Assembly: GCA_021234155.1 (NCBI GenBank)
Contig: JAJEKV010000142.1
Span: forward strand, 560,001 to 624,000
Source: Isoetes taiwanensis
Taxonomy: Eukaryota; Streptophyta; Lycopodiopsida; Isoetales; Isoetaceae
Length of the DNA: 64,000 nt
Direction of reading: 5' to 3'
A program made the translations under genes and the position numbers. Shown here piece after piece: positions 12,288-23,100 of this stretch. Under the pieces are notes generated by a model. The model made no database searches. It was not told the DNA's origin and saw nothing but the letters and a program-made list of their open reading frames with translations. Positions within the stretch are counted from its first letter, which is position 1. Each line of letters opens with the position of its first letter.

Positions 12288-13150
12288 CAACAAAAGTAAT
12301 TTAAATTATCTGGACATAGCCATTGATCTAGAATGTTTTAATTTATATGCAAGTTCAAGACCCCTGTGATACTAAGATGCACCGGGAAGTGCAGTACCTC
12401 AATGTGATGAAAAGTAGACATATTCTAATTTGAATGCAAGTTCAAGACACATGTGATACTTAAAAACAAAGAACTTGTATATAAAATTTGCATTGTAATA
12501 TACGATAAATTCCTGATGAAAGGTCGACCAAGATATAGAAATAAACACTAGTTCCAACTTTAGAATCTTTGGCATACAAGATCAATACAATCTTATCTAA
12601 TATGAATGCTATATACTCTTAAACTATTGGAGACCATTAATTTTGTTGCTCAACAATCACCCTATAGCCCAGCAATGTTGGCACTTTTTCTAGAGTATTC
12701 ATAAGTCGATTTTATAATGCAACTTCATTTAAAACATGTTTGCTTCGATAGTATCATTACTTTAGACATTTGCTGTAAACTTTTGCCTCATGAACTATAT
12801 ATAAAACTATATGAGATTTGTTTGATTTTTGCCAGACTTTCTATTCCCATTGGAAAATATTTCTCAAACAATTACATATTCCAAGGCTTGAAACGATTAG
12901 GATGAAACTAATCACATTATTTAAGGTTTGTAACTAACTCTTTTCACAAGGTTGGCCATAATAGCATAGTAGTATAAAAGGATTGAGAATTACTTTTTAT
13001 GCTTAGAACGAGAATACTACAGAAGAAAGTTGATAAGCTTGGGTAGAAAATAATTTATTTATGAAGCCCAACATATAGAATGCAAAACCATAGATAATAT
13101 GTTATTCAAATATGAAAAATATAGCGTGCACTGTAGATTAACTGATTAGT
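12288..13150. other. AT-rich spacer, nothing recognised
   Basis: No open frame longer than about 62 codons, no structured repeat and no RNA gene that I can see. Confidence 0.4.
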
Positions 13151-13700
13151 TTTTTTTTTCTGAGGGATAAAAAATAGACTTTATTTACTTTAAAGGAATG
13201 GTACAAAGCCACATGGCAGGGGTGTACTCATCTGCAAAACTGAGATGAGGATAGCTACATGGCTCCTTCTTGCACTATTCCCTTGTACTTCCTAGTGTAA
13301 GCTTAGGTAGGTTCCCCATATTTCGACCTTTACTTCTTCTTCGCCCTCGAAGGCTAGCCTGAATTTTTTTCAGCCTTTCAAGTACTATATATAGAAGCTG
13401 ATGTGGTGTTATGTCTTCTTGATTTTCATCGAAGACCAAGGCGTTTCTCCTTTTCCATATTGACCAGATTGTCCAGGCCGTAGCTATATGAAAGGCCACC
13501 TTCTTCATGGTGCACCATTCTAGGGGAAGGATTCCCAACAACAGTTCCTTGGTACCTAACGGGTATTCAAAGCTATCCAGACTCCATGCCCATACTACTT
13601 GCAGCTTCTCACATTCCACCAGACAATGTTCTATGGATTCCTGTTCGGCCTCGCACAGGATTAGTACACCTTGTCCAATATTCCTATACATCATATAAAA
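13151..13700 (-). pseudogene. 5'-truncated L1-type LINE, zf-RVT end
   Basis: The minus strand encodes ESIEHCLVECEKLQVVWAW and then WTIWSIWKRRNALVFDE. This is the zinc-binding (zf-RVT) C-terminus of plant L1 reverse-transcriptase polyproteins. The fragment ends in a poly(A) run, seen as ten T at 13151-13160 on the plus strand. The open frame extends upstream to 13820, but family similarity stops near 13700, as expected for 5' truncation. Confidence 0.85.
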
Positions 13701-13868
13701 ACCATAGCAAAAAGGTACAAAAATATAAAGGAAACTCCATGCAATTGTCCCTGGGAACCTATCATATAAGGGGTACCTTATTTGCGTGCAAGGGGTCGCC
13801 AAAACCCCCCTTGTATACACCTTATAAATCTTCCCAAAACCCCTATTTCAGCCACATATTGTACCAGT

Positions 13869-14648
13869 CAGGGTAAATTTTAAGGGTCCTAAATGTTTTT
13901 CTATTCAAATTAGAGTTGGCTAAACCTATTTGAAAATGAAAGTTCATAGATTCTTATTAGGCGAAATTTAATAAAATAAAACCCTTTAGTTATCTTCCCA
14001 TTTGGCTAAAATGTAAAATTTATATGATATGAAATTTTCATATTGGCGATTTTTTCTTGGTTGGTGGCTAAAGTGCAACTATTTAACTTCAAATAATGAG
14101 CACTCGTGATCACATGAATGACAACTGATTCAATATGCTCACATTACATAAGAAGAAAACAATACCATTTGAGGGAACACATATATTCATGTCGGGGTAA
14201 AATGCATCCAAATGGCTAATTTGGTGCATATAGCCTTTTAAGGTCAATAATTGCAAGAATAAACACTATTACTTAGAGCTTAAAATCCTCACTACATAAC
14301 ATTCTTCATAATCTTTAACCTAAACAACTTATAGATTCACATTCAATATCCATCAAAGCATGATTGATATAGCTAATGGCGATTCCTAAATTCAAGGGGC
14401 CCCTGAATAGATTCAATCTGGCTATTTGAATTGATCAGGGTTTGCCTAATTAGCTTCAAAGAAGGCAATTTAGCATGCCATGATGCAGCCAATACTGGCT
14501 ATCTAGGCGTCCAAAATTTCCCCCTTTTTGGAATGGCTAAATTATTTTTTTCCTTAAAAATTGACCTTTATTAACTTTAGCCATAAAATTTGACTAAAAG
14601 TCTAAAAAATAGCCATTTGGCGAATTTTAGCCACTCTTTACTACCCTG
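13869..14648. mobile_element. Non-autonomous hAT-type transposon, 780 bp
   Basis: The left end is CAGGGTAAATTTTAAGG and the right end, reversed, is CAGGGTAGTAAAGAGTGG. Both ends are flanked by the exact 8-bp duplication GTACCAGT (13861-13868 and 14649-14656). An 8-bp duplication with a CAGGG terminus is the hAT signature. The interior is AT-rich and non-coding, with several TTTAGCCA/TGGCTAAA motifs near both ends that could be subterminal transposase sites. Confidence 0.88.
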
Positions 14649-14656
14649 GTACCAGT

Positions 14657-15380
14657 GTTACCTTAAAAAACCCCGTAGGTAAGAGTATATGTATGGTTCA
14701 AGCCCAAAATAAACTCTTTTGTTGGGTCACTCACCTGTATTGTACGACTAAAACGATGTGAACCCCCCCCGGGCGATTGTGCTACATATTTCCTCTAAAG
14801 TCCATGGCTATGACTACCCATTCTTATTTTGATCAATGTGTTCCTTTATCAATATGATAGCAACTGTTATTGGGCAATCAACAATTGTTAAGTATCAAAG
14901 TTGGAGAAACAATATTTCCATATTTTAGGTTTAGTACCATACATTATGTTGGGCAGAGACTATTTCGCCCAACTATACATCAAGATACTATATAATTACA
15001 AAGAAATTCAATGCTTGGGTCCATATAAACCCCTTAATAGAATCACTAAATCCTTTTTACATAAGAAGCAAAATGCATAAGACATCTACATATCTGTACA
15101 CAAAGAATGTGAGAATATGGCAAGATTACTAAGAGTTTACCAAATCATGACCAAATCATGAATCTTTCCATCATAAGAAGATTAAACGTTGGTTGGTGCA
15201 CATTACGTGTGGGATGATGACACGTGCAGCTGAAGGGCTGGATGGTGCATGTGGGAAGTGTGCAAAAGCAACACATCTTAAAAAGCTTAAACTGATACCA
15301 AACACTGGAAAACAAAGTTTGCATGACAGGGTCCAATAATGGTGGTGGTTGGAAAAAACTATACCGGGTCTGGGGCCAGA
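14657..15380. other. Upstream region of the XIP aquaporin gene
   Basis: No coding signal. A C8 run lies near 14764. The last few hundred bases presumably hold the aquaporin promoter, and CACGTGCAGC at about 15222-15231 includes a CACGTG G-box. The G-box's role is inferred from its motif only. Confidence 0.4.
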
Positions 15381-15382
15381 TC

Positions 15383-15389
15383 TATATAT
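15383..15389 (+). promoter_or_regulatory. TATA-box candidate for the XIP gene
   Basis: TATATAT lies 42 bases before the ATG at 15431, which would give a very short 5' leader of about 15-20 bases. No other TATA-like element is better placed. Confidence 0.4.
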
Positions 15390-15430
15390 GAATTTCTCCT
15401 TTTTTCTGCTTCCTTCTCAACGAGTCCGAA

Positions 15431-16622
15431 ATGTCTGACACAGCCCCGTGAGTATGCTATGCTGCCATTTTTGCTTGTATTTTCTTTCGGTTGTAGGATC
15501 TAGATATTTAACACTTAGATTTCTTGCAGGCCTCTGAATTCTGGTTGCGTTCAGGGTAAGCATGACTATGAGGTTGACATGTGTCAGGACTGTGCGGTTC
15601 CAAAGGAAGAAGAATACCCATGGTTTATACCTTGCTGTCTTCACCCCAGAGAATTTCTCAGAGCTGAGGTTTGCAAGTTGAATGAACGATTTTAACGTTC
15701 TGATTTTGAATGAAGGATTTTAACGTTCTGATTTTGAACCATAAGATAAGATTTGTTGAATTATATGCAGACATGGAGAGCTAGCATAGTGGAATGCATT
15801 GCCATGGCAGTCTTTGTGTTTGGCAGCATCACAAGCATATTTGTGGGCATAGAGCAGAGCACAGGCTCACCCCTAGCAGCAATAAGCATCCTGCATTTTT
15901 TCATGATTGCATTCTTGATCATGGCAGCAGGTCCAGCAGGAGGAGGCCATCTCAATCCTTGCATCACAACATTGATAATGTTGGCTGGCCGCGCGACCCC
16001 GGCCCAGGCCATCCTCCTCATAATAGGCCAATTCATAGGCTCAGTTCTGGGATCTCTATCCATCAAAGCCATAGCTCCAGATCTAGCTCATAAACATCTT
16101 CTTGGGGGCTGCATAATCAACACCCCCATGCAGGGCCCACACAATGCCCTAACTTGGACAGGTTTAGACAAGGGTCCAGCATTTGTCTCTGAATTTTGCT
16201 TCACTTTTGCCCTACTATTTATAGCCACCTTTGTTGCCCTAGATGAGAGGCAGTTTAGGGCTTTTGGGCCTCTTCTAGTTCCTATCATGATCAGTGGGGC
16301 TGTGGCCATGTTGATATTTATGACAAGCGGACTTGTGCCTGGTTATACTGGGGCTGGCATGAACCCTGCTAGGTGTTTTGGTCCTGCTGCTATTATGGGC
16401 GGCCATCTCTGGTATGGCCATTGGATCTTCTGGGTTGCCCCTTGTCTAGCCACTGCTCTTGTTGGCTTGGTCTATAAACTTACCCCCCCTTATCATGTTG
16501 AGGTCTACAATGCTCGTCAAGATCTTTTCTCCAATGTTAGCAACAGCCTAAAGAAGAGGAAGGCCAGGCTTCATAGACTTCATGGATGCGCCCTAAGTTC
16601 TTCTTCAGCTCCTTGTTCTTAA
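15431..16622 (+). CDS. XIP: X intrinsic protein (XIP) aquaporin, three exons
   Basis: Membrane channel of the MIP family. XIPs conduct water and small uncharged solutes, often at the plasma membrane. Exons are 15431-15447, 15530-15668 and 15771-16622. The introns (82 and 102 bp) have GT...AG ends, and the join is in frame, giving 335 residues. The start is chosen because exon 1 (MSDTA) joins in frame to exon 2. The first pore motif is NPC (114-116) instead of NPA. The second is NPARC (250-254), whose Cys is diagnostic of XIPs. LGGC (163-166) in loop C is also XIP-typical. Six hydrophobic segments are visible. The N-terminal 52 residues are Cys-rich, and the C-tail is Lys/Arg then Ser-rich, a possible phosphorylation region. 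The frame is intact and the gene looks functional. Confidence 0.93.
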
Positions 16623-17495
16623 CTTGATATGAAAATATTGTAAAAATGTGAATACTGCATGGTTGCTGTTAATTTCTTGGTGAAGTGAGTTGATTTAAAT
16701 GTAATGTTCACCTACTCTTCTAGAAAAAATCCTCATAGCTATAAAATTAGAATAGGCCTTTGCATATTAGACTCTTATGCAAGTTTTCATCTTTAAGTTT
16801 CAAGTCGTATGTCATAATTACATTTCTCTTCTCGCCCTTTTAACAGGGAAACATGCTACCTCATATGTTTCCCTTGTATATATTATGTTCATGGGTAAGA
16901 CACTACATCTAATGATGGTGATGGCCCCATGTAAAAACATTAGTGCCTAGAGATTCCTTTTCTTTTTGTTCTTCTACAAAGTTATCTAACTCTTTAAGAG
17001 CATTTAAAATGTTATAATGTTTAAGATGAGCATTCATTCCAGTTGTTATGGCCATGCGGTCCTCAAAGCATTTTGTTGTACCAGCCATTTTTGCCATATA
17101 TTTTCCATTGCCTCCTCTCAAAGACATAATGATATGGTGATAACAAGTTTGAAAACCAAAGGTCCTACATACGACGTACATACCGCATATATAAAAGCAT
17201 ACTTAAAAAGTTTGAAGATATAAAAGCATACTTAAAAATTTGTTGAAATACCATAGGGAAAAAATAGAGTCCTTTCCTTTCCGAGCTTATGCCTCTTGAA
17301 CCAACATATAAAAGCTTCTCTACCAATCATGGGTAGTGCTTTTAAGATTCTAAATCTGTTGCACACATTATCTAGCATAATAACAAAAAAGAAGATTAGT
17401 CAGGGCAAATTATGAGATTAACCATTGAAAAGAAAAAATGTAAATCTGGACATTTGGATGTGTTCATGGAAATGGGATAGAGAAATGATGACTAT
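16623..17495. other. 3' flank of the XIP gene; no gene recognised
   Basis: It contains an anonymous 90-codon minus frame (16909-17181) without recognisable motifs. A short tandem duplication of ATATAAAAGCATACTTAAAA occurs at about 17190-17240. Confidence 0.35.
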
Positions 17496-17502
17496 TACTT
17501 TA

Positions 17503-17874
17503 ACCCCCCAAGTTTGTGAAAATTCCAAAAATACCCTCCAAATGAAGAGTGTTTTTGGAAACATGATAACAGACATTATAGATTAAAATAAGATCTTCCC
17601 AACAACGTCAAGTTCATCAAAATTGAAGTTGAAATTCACAAGTTGTGCTTTTTTTATAGCACGCACTTAAAACACTATAACTTGATGATTCCAATTCCAT
17701 TTTAGATATTCTATTGCTATTGGACAGCTCTTACTCTCATCTATAAGTTTCATGAAGGGCACTTTTTTTAGACATTGATCGCAAGAAAGTTATTGCCATT
17801 TGAGCCAAATACCCTGTTTCTAGGGGTATTTTTGGATTATCTGTAAATTTAAAGGGTATATCTGGAATTTTTCC
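17503..17874. mobile_element. Possible MITE, 372 bp
   Basis: TACTTTA flanks both sides (17496-17502 and 17875-17881). The ends are loosely inverted: CCAAAAATACCCTCC near the left and GGGGTATTTTTGGATT near the right. Terminal identity is weak, so the boundaries are tentative. Confidence 0.4.
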
Positions 17875-18179
17875 TACTTTATATCATTCTCCTAGAAAAG
17901 AGAATATGATGGCCCATTCATTGTTCGATCAAGATTAATCCACCTGTAACAAAAATTTTAACAAAATGAGCCTTGTTAACGAGATGACCGTAAGACAATG
18001 TTGGGCAAAGTCCGGGGGAACACTATAAACCAACCGGTTGAAATTGCAAATTTTCCGGTTAAGTTAGTGTGCCATAGGAATTTTTTTGGCAAGTTTTCTT
18101 ATGGTTTTCTATAAGACAATGAAAAGTTCCGGCTTTAAACATAATATCCGAGGGGTCAAAATACGGACAGGTAAGATAC

Positions 18180-18597
18180 GGATTGCCATATTTAGAGTCT
18201 GGGATGTGGTATTTCCGGACTTTTTTTGTGGTATTTCCGGCCACCCCTTATCAGCCACTATACACTTCTCAGTTCCAAGCCCAGAACCAACTGTTTTTGG
18301 GGCATTTTTGGATCAATCCGGCTCTATCTGAGCTCAAATCACTTCCTCTCTTCTTCAAACCAACAAAAAGAGGCAGGCAAAGTGATTAGAAGGCTTTTGA
18401 AGCAGTTCAAGCTGCCCATGGAGCTGCAAGAACGATCCGACCAAAGATTTCAGCCACATCGTGCAGTTTCACGCTTGGTTTTTGGCCAGAAATACGACTT
18501 TTTGGCCAGAAATACCACCTGGCTGATAATGGATGTCCAGAAATACCACAAAAAAGTAGGGAAATACCACATGTTGGACTCTAAATACGGGCATCCG
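18180..18597. mobile_element. MITE with terminal inverted repeats of about 80 bp
   Basis: The left arm (18180-18257) and right arm (18520-18597) are inverted copies, sharing TATTTAGAGTC, GTGGTATTTCC, TTTTTTGTGGTATTTC and TTATCAGCCA. The 8-bp TAAGATAC lies immediately outside both (18172-18179 and 18598-18605), which suits a hAT-like duplication. The middle is about 260 bp and non-coding. The right end abuts the first LRR of the RLP relic. Confidence 0.82.
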
Positions 18598-18601
18598 TAA
18601 G

Positions 18602-19616
18602 ATACCTATTGAGCTGGGGAACATAGCTTTGAGCTATCTGTTACTAGACAATAATAGGCTTAGTGGTGAAATACCATCCGAATTCAATGTTTCAAATATT
18701 GATGTGTTCTAAATTCAAATATAAAATAATTAGTTGGTAGGCCGTATTTCAAGCTTGAGGTTCGGGAATAAGACATCATTTATAGATTTCAGCAGCAACA
18801 ATTTCTTAGTACCACTTCAAGAGTTGTGCAACCTTGAAGTTATTATTTACCTCAGCCTTGCATACAATAAATTAGAAGGCACAATTCCTCATTGTCTTGG
18901 TACTTTAAGAAGGATTGTGGTTCTAGATTTGTCAAACAATAAACTTACAGGCAACCTTCCTAAAGATCTCAGAGGACTTAGCTTGCTTCAAAATGGGAGC
19001 ATTCAGAATCATACTATACTCTTGCATAAAGATATAAAGATATCTTTACACAAATTTTCAAAATATAAAGATTTTAATGTGACTCTAAGATGAAAGGGTA
19101 CAGTTTACCACGATAGAAGAACATCATTTGATGTGCCCAACAATCAGTTGAATGGACCCATTCCGTGGCAGTTTGGTGATCTTCAAATGCTCATGCAACT
19201 GAACTTGTCACATAATTACTTCAGTGGAGAGATTCCTCCTCAATTATGAAATCTTACAATTGGATCTTTCATGGAATAAGCTAAGTGGTACAATCCCATC
19301 AGAGGCATGTAGCATCAACAACCTAGGTGTGTTTACTGCGGCCCATAACAATTTAAGTGGACCTATCCCAAAAGCTATTCATTGTAACACCTTTAAAGCA
19401 TCTTCGTTTCAAGGAAATTGGCAACTGTGTAGTGGTCCTTTATCAGCATGTAATACAACACCTTTAGATACTTCGATATCAAAAACTATAGACAGTTTAG
19501 AAATGAAGGAACAGAATTGGAATAGCTGGTTAAAAGAGTATGTTGGCAATCCTGTATACTTTGTTGGAGCTTGTATAGGCATCATATTGGGCATAATATG
19601 TATTTTAAAAGTGTAA
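18602..19616 (+). pseudogene. Leucine-rich-repeat receptor-like protein (RLP) relic
   Basis: Extracellular LRRs, for example LSYLLLDNNRLSGEIPSEF (from 18602), YLSLAYNKLEGTIP (from about 18846), LNLSHNYFSGEIPPQL (about 19198) and LDLSWNKLSGTIP (about 19260). A C-terminal cap (SSFQGNWQLC) follows, then one transmembrane helix (VYFVGACIGIILGIICIL), ending Lys-Val-stop at 19616 with no kinase. That architecture is an RLP, a cell-surface sensor in defence or development. It is broken: a stop after VFQIQI near 18710, TGA at 19091-19093 and TGA near 19250 followed by a frame change. The N-terminal signal peptide and most LRRs are missing upstream, where the MITE lies. Confidence 0.85.
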
Positions 19617-19888
19617 AAAACTTTTTATTCCAATTCAAGGCCGACTTTCATGGATTGTCCAAGTAGAATTCATTGCCCAATTATCAATGCAAAATAGATG
19701 CATCACAACGTGAAGAACATATATTTATATTTATTATTAGTAATTGTGCCCAACGTTGATGGGGATAAGTTGGGAGCCTGTAAATGTTATGGCCACATTG
19801 AGAAAAGCGTGCAGTAATAATCTAACTTTTGTAGCTTTTGGTTATAACAAAAACTTTCTAATTAACAACAATTTAAAGAAACCTAGCT
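19617..19888. other. Spacer between the RLP relic and the LINE target site
   Basis: AT-rich and non-coding. It ends in CCTTCATTAATG, the LINE target duplication. Confidence 0.4.
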
Positions 19889-20129
19889 CCTTCATTAATG
19901 TTTTTTTTTTTAATTGAAGGCTTTCTATATATATTTATATAAGTGAAAATATTACGCGAACTCCTTTTTCAAGGGAGGAGAAACCCTAAATTAGAAAGGT
20001 GAACCAGAAAAACCTGAATAAACATCAGGGATCAACCTTTACTTGTTCATGGTGCCATCAAAAAACCATAAAAAACTTTGCTAAGTTTAAACAGAGGTTG
20101 TGTCCTTATCGTCTTCTTCGAGAGAGTAG

Positions 20130-23100
20130 TCAATGATAAGTTTTCAGATTGAAGTTCTTGATCTTCCTTGCCTTTCCTTTTATCATCTCATGAAAAGTGC
20201 AGTAGATGCGCATACATGATTTTGCTTTAGCCATGTTGAACCTGCCTTTGATATCTTTTGCCTGGCATATCAGTTCCCTTCTGATATTATAATTCTGATC
20301 ACCGCAGCATCCGCATCCACACTGTTCCAAATGCTCCATCACCTTGGCTGCCCCAAATATCTCTATCCATTCGTTGTTCGCATTTAAATCCATTTTCCTC
20401 CATTTGAGTTTGCGCACCATCCAATCAGAGAATCAACCATTAATCTCTTGAATCCACCTTACATCATATTGAAACTGTTTAATTATTCCTTCCGAAAGAG
20501 TAATTTCACAGTTAAAGATTCTCTTGCGGTGGCGCAGCTGAGGGCGGCAGGTTTAGGCGGCTTCTTGCCGCCTCTCCAAGTCGGCACTGCTGCGGTGGAG
20601 TGCAATTTTTCTTGTTTCTCTGGAGCCAGGCAGGAGATCCTTATGACGCTTCGGCACAGCTGGTTGAAGATGATGCGTTTCTCTAAGGTCTGATTATGCT
20701 GCAAAGAATCAGTTTCTTGCAGATTTCAAGAGGTCTTTGTCTTGGATCTGGGTCGACCGGGAGGCAGGTTTTCTTTGTAGGGCATAATCTTCTTTGAGTT
20801 CTTCGTGTATATTTTGGAGCAGGTCTGGCATCATAGGTTCTTCTTCTTCTTCTTCTTTATCTTTCACACTCTTTTACTGGCAAAGAGTTTCAGATTGTAT
20901 TTGCAGACTGAAGAGGACATGGTATCTTATCCCTCTAGATCTTGAAATGCAGTAGATTCTTTGTCAGGGAGGTTACATGAACTGCAATCTTGAGAAAGAA
21001 AGAAATTCCTAAAAAATGTGATACTGTTGGAGAATATTTTTATTTAAGTCTATCTAGGGATGCTCCTAGGGAATGGGCTTTGTGGCTAAAGGTTCCACGA
21101 CAGTTTTGCAATCTTGAGAATTCTCTGGGCACCTCAAGTTTGTTATATTCAGGTTAGTTCTTTGATAGATTGGATTTACAGAAAGGGATTGTGATGATAA
21201 TGCCGAGCTAGGGACATCCAAATGCGGAGATATATTAAGCACCGGACTTTTGAGAGGAGTTTGGCGGCAGGGCTTCTTCTAAGCCTAGCCAACTTTAGGA
21301 TGACCGTATTTTCCCAACAATGCAGCATTGCATCAAGATCCCTCTTTGTGTTGGACGCAGATCGTAGAGGGCAAAGGGAGCGTGGCGTTCTTTGGATCGG
21401 GTGGCGTGCTTTTCTACAAAAACATGTCTCTTTATCTGGTATATTTTCTGTTATTTGTGAAAGTTTTTGTGCTTAATTTTACCAAGCCATAACAGGGCTA
21501 TCTGATTTGCTAAAATATTTCCAACCTAACTCTTAAGGAGTTCTGAATAAGCATAGCTTATGGGAAGCAAAGATGTTGAGGTATGCTCCTGTAGTAACTT
21601 CCCATATTGTTGATGCATGTACTCTTTTATTCTGATAATATAAAAATGGCACCTTCATGGTGTCACCTTGCCTTCAAAAAAAAAAAAAAAAAAAAAAAAT
21701 CACAGTTAAAGATAAAGGAATTCCTGCCCTTCCAGATCCTCCAGAGGAGGACATAGATCCTCCAATCGCGGGGGTTTTCTGGCATGAAAAAATCTTCTTC
21801 ACTGAGGATTGTTAAGTCATAGCCAAGGATTCCTGAGGCAAGCTCTAAGGTCCACTCAGACCATAGGCATCCTCTGAAAAGATGATTTTCATCCTCCTTT
21901 GCCCCGAGGCACCTGTCACAAATGTCCGAATTAGCCATAGATAACCTGTACCTTTTCGAATTAGTTGCCAAAGCTCTATGCCATAGCTGCCACATAAATG
22001 ATTTGATCTTCGGATTGATGGGGCTTTTCCATATAAATCTTAGATTTTTGATACATCTATCCAATTGAACCCTCCACTTTGTATGGATAGTAACTTTTTC
22101 CTCCCTCATAAGATATTTATATGCCCTCCTAACTGTATAACCATCTCGTCCATTATTTAGCCACGAATTCTCTTCATTGGACCAATAACTCTGGTTGATG
22201 GTGATAAGTATATTCTCATAAAGGGTTCTGGTCTGAATTCCCCCCTCTGCAAGAGTAGAATTATCAAAGGGAATAATACCATTGTCATCAAAGAGATCTC
22301 TGATATAAATGATCCCTTTACTCTTCCATAGCTTGGCCTGATCTGGAAAATGGCAGGCCAGGCAAAGATTGGGATTGTTAAGTAGAACAGCTGGATTCCA
22401 GAAAATTGTTTGGTCCATAGACAGGCCTTCTTTCCAAGTGTACATCCCTTTGATCTGATCCCATGCCCTGATCCATTTCTTGATAATACATGGAGTGGAA
22501 TTCGGAACTGTGAAGGGGAAGAAGATAGAATGGGGAAGCTCCATTCTCAGAGATCTCCACCTATAGGGATGGCATTTGCCAATATAATGCCTGATCAGAA
22601 TGGATATAGGGTGCTTGATGGAGTCATAGCAAGCCCTATAAAAATACTTGGCTGTCAAGGCCATCCCTTGCTTCTCAATATTCATAATACCCAGGCCTCC
22701 ATTGCTTTTTGATTTACAACACTCCTTCATTGAGAATGGGTGCCAGCATCTCCTGTTCTGCCCACATGCAAAGAATCTACCAATAATACCTTGTAACTTG
22801 TTAGAAATCTTTTTAGGAGCAAGAATAACTAAGGACTGATACACATGAGAAGAAGAAATCATAAAATTAGCAATAATCGCCCTACCATTTTTAGAGAGAT
22901 ATTTAGAGTTCAAGGTGTCAACCTTTTTGTAGAATTTTTCAATAATGTTACCCCATAGGTCTGAGGCATTGCTTCTGATTGCAAAAGGGATGCCAAGAAT
23001 CTTTGAACTAGTACTAGGAGAGTTATACTTACACCCCATGGTTAAAGCCATCATCTCCCCCCTTTCTTGATCCCTTGCTTGGATTGCTGATTTTGCAGGG

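Noticed and set aside
18086-18600. Frames of 68-124 codons overlapping the MITE
   Set aside because: They run through both inverted arms and have no homology; open by chance.
20448-20704. 81-codon plus frame and 73-codon minus frame at the start of the nested retroposon
   Set aside because: They straddle the insertion boundary, so they cannot be one natural gene.
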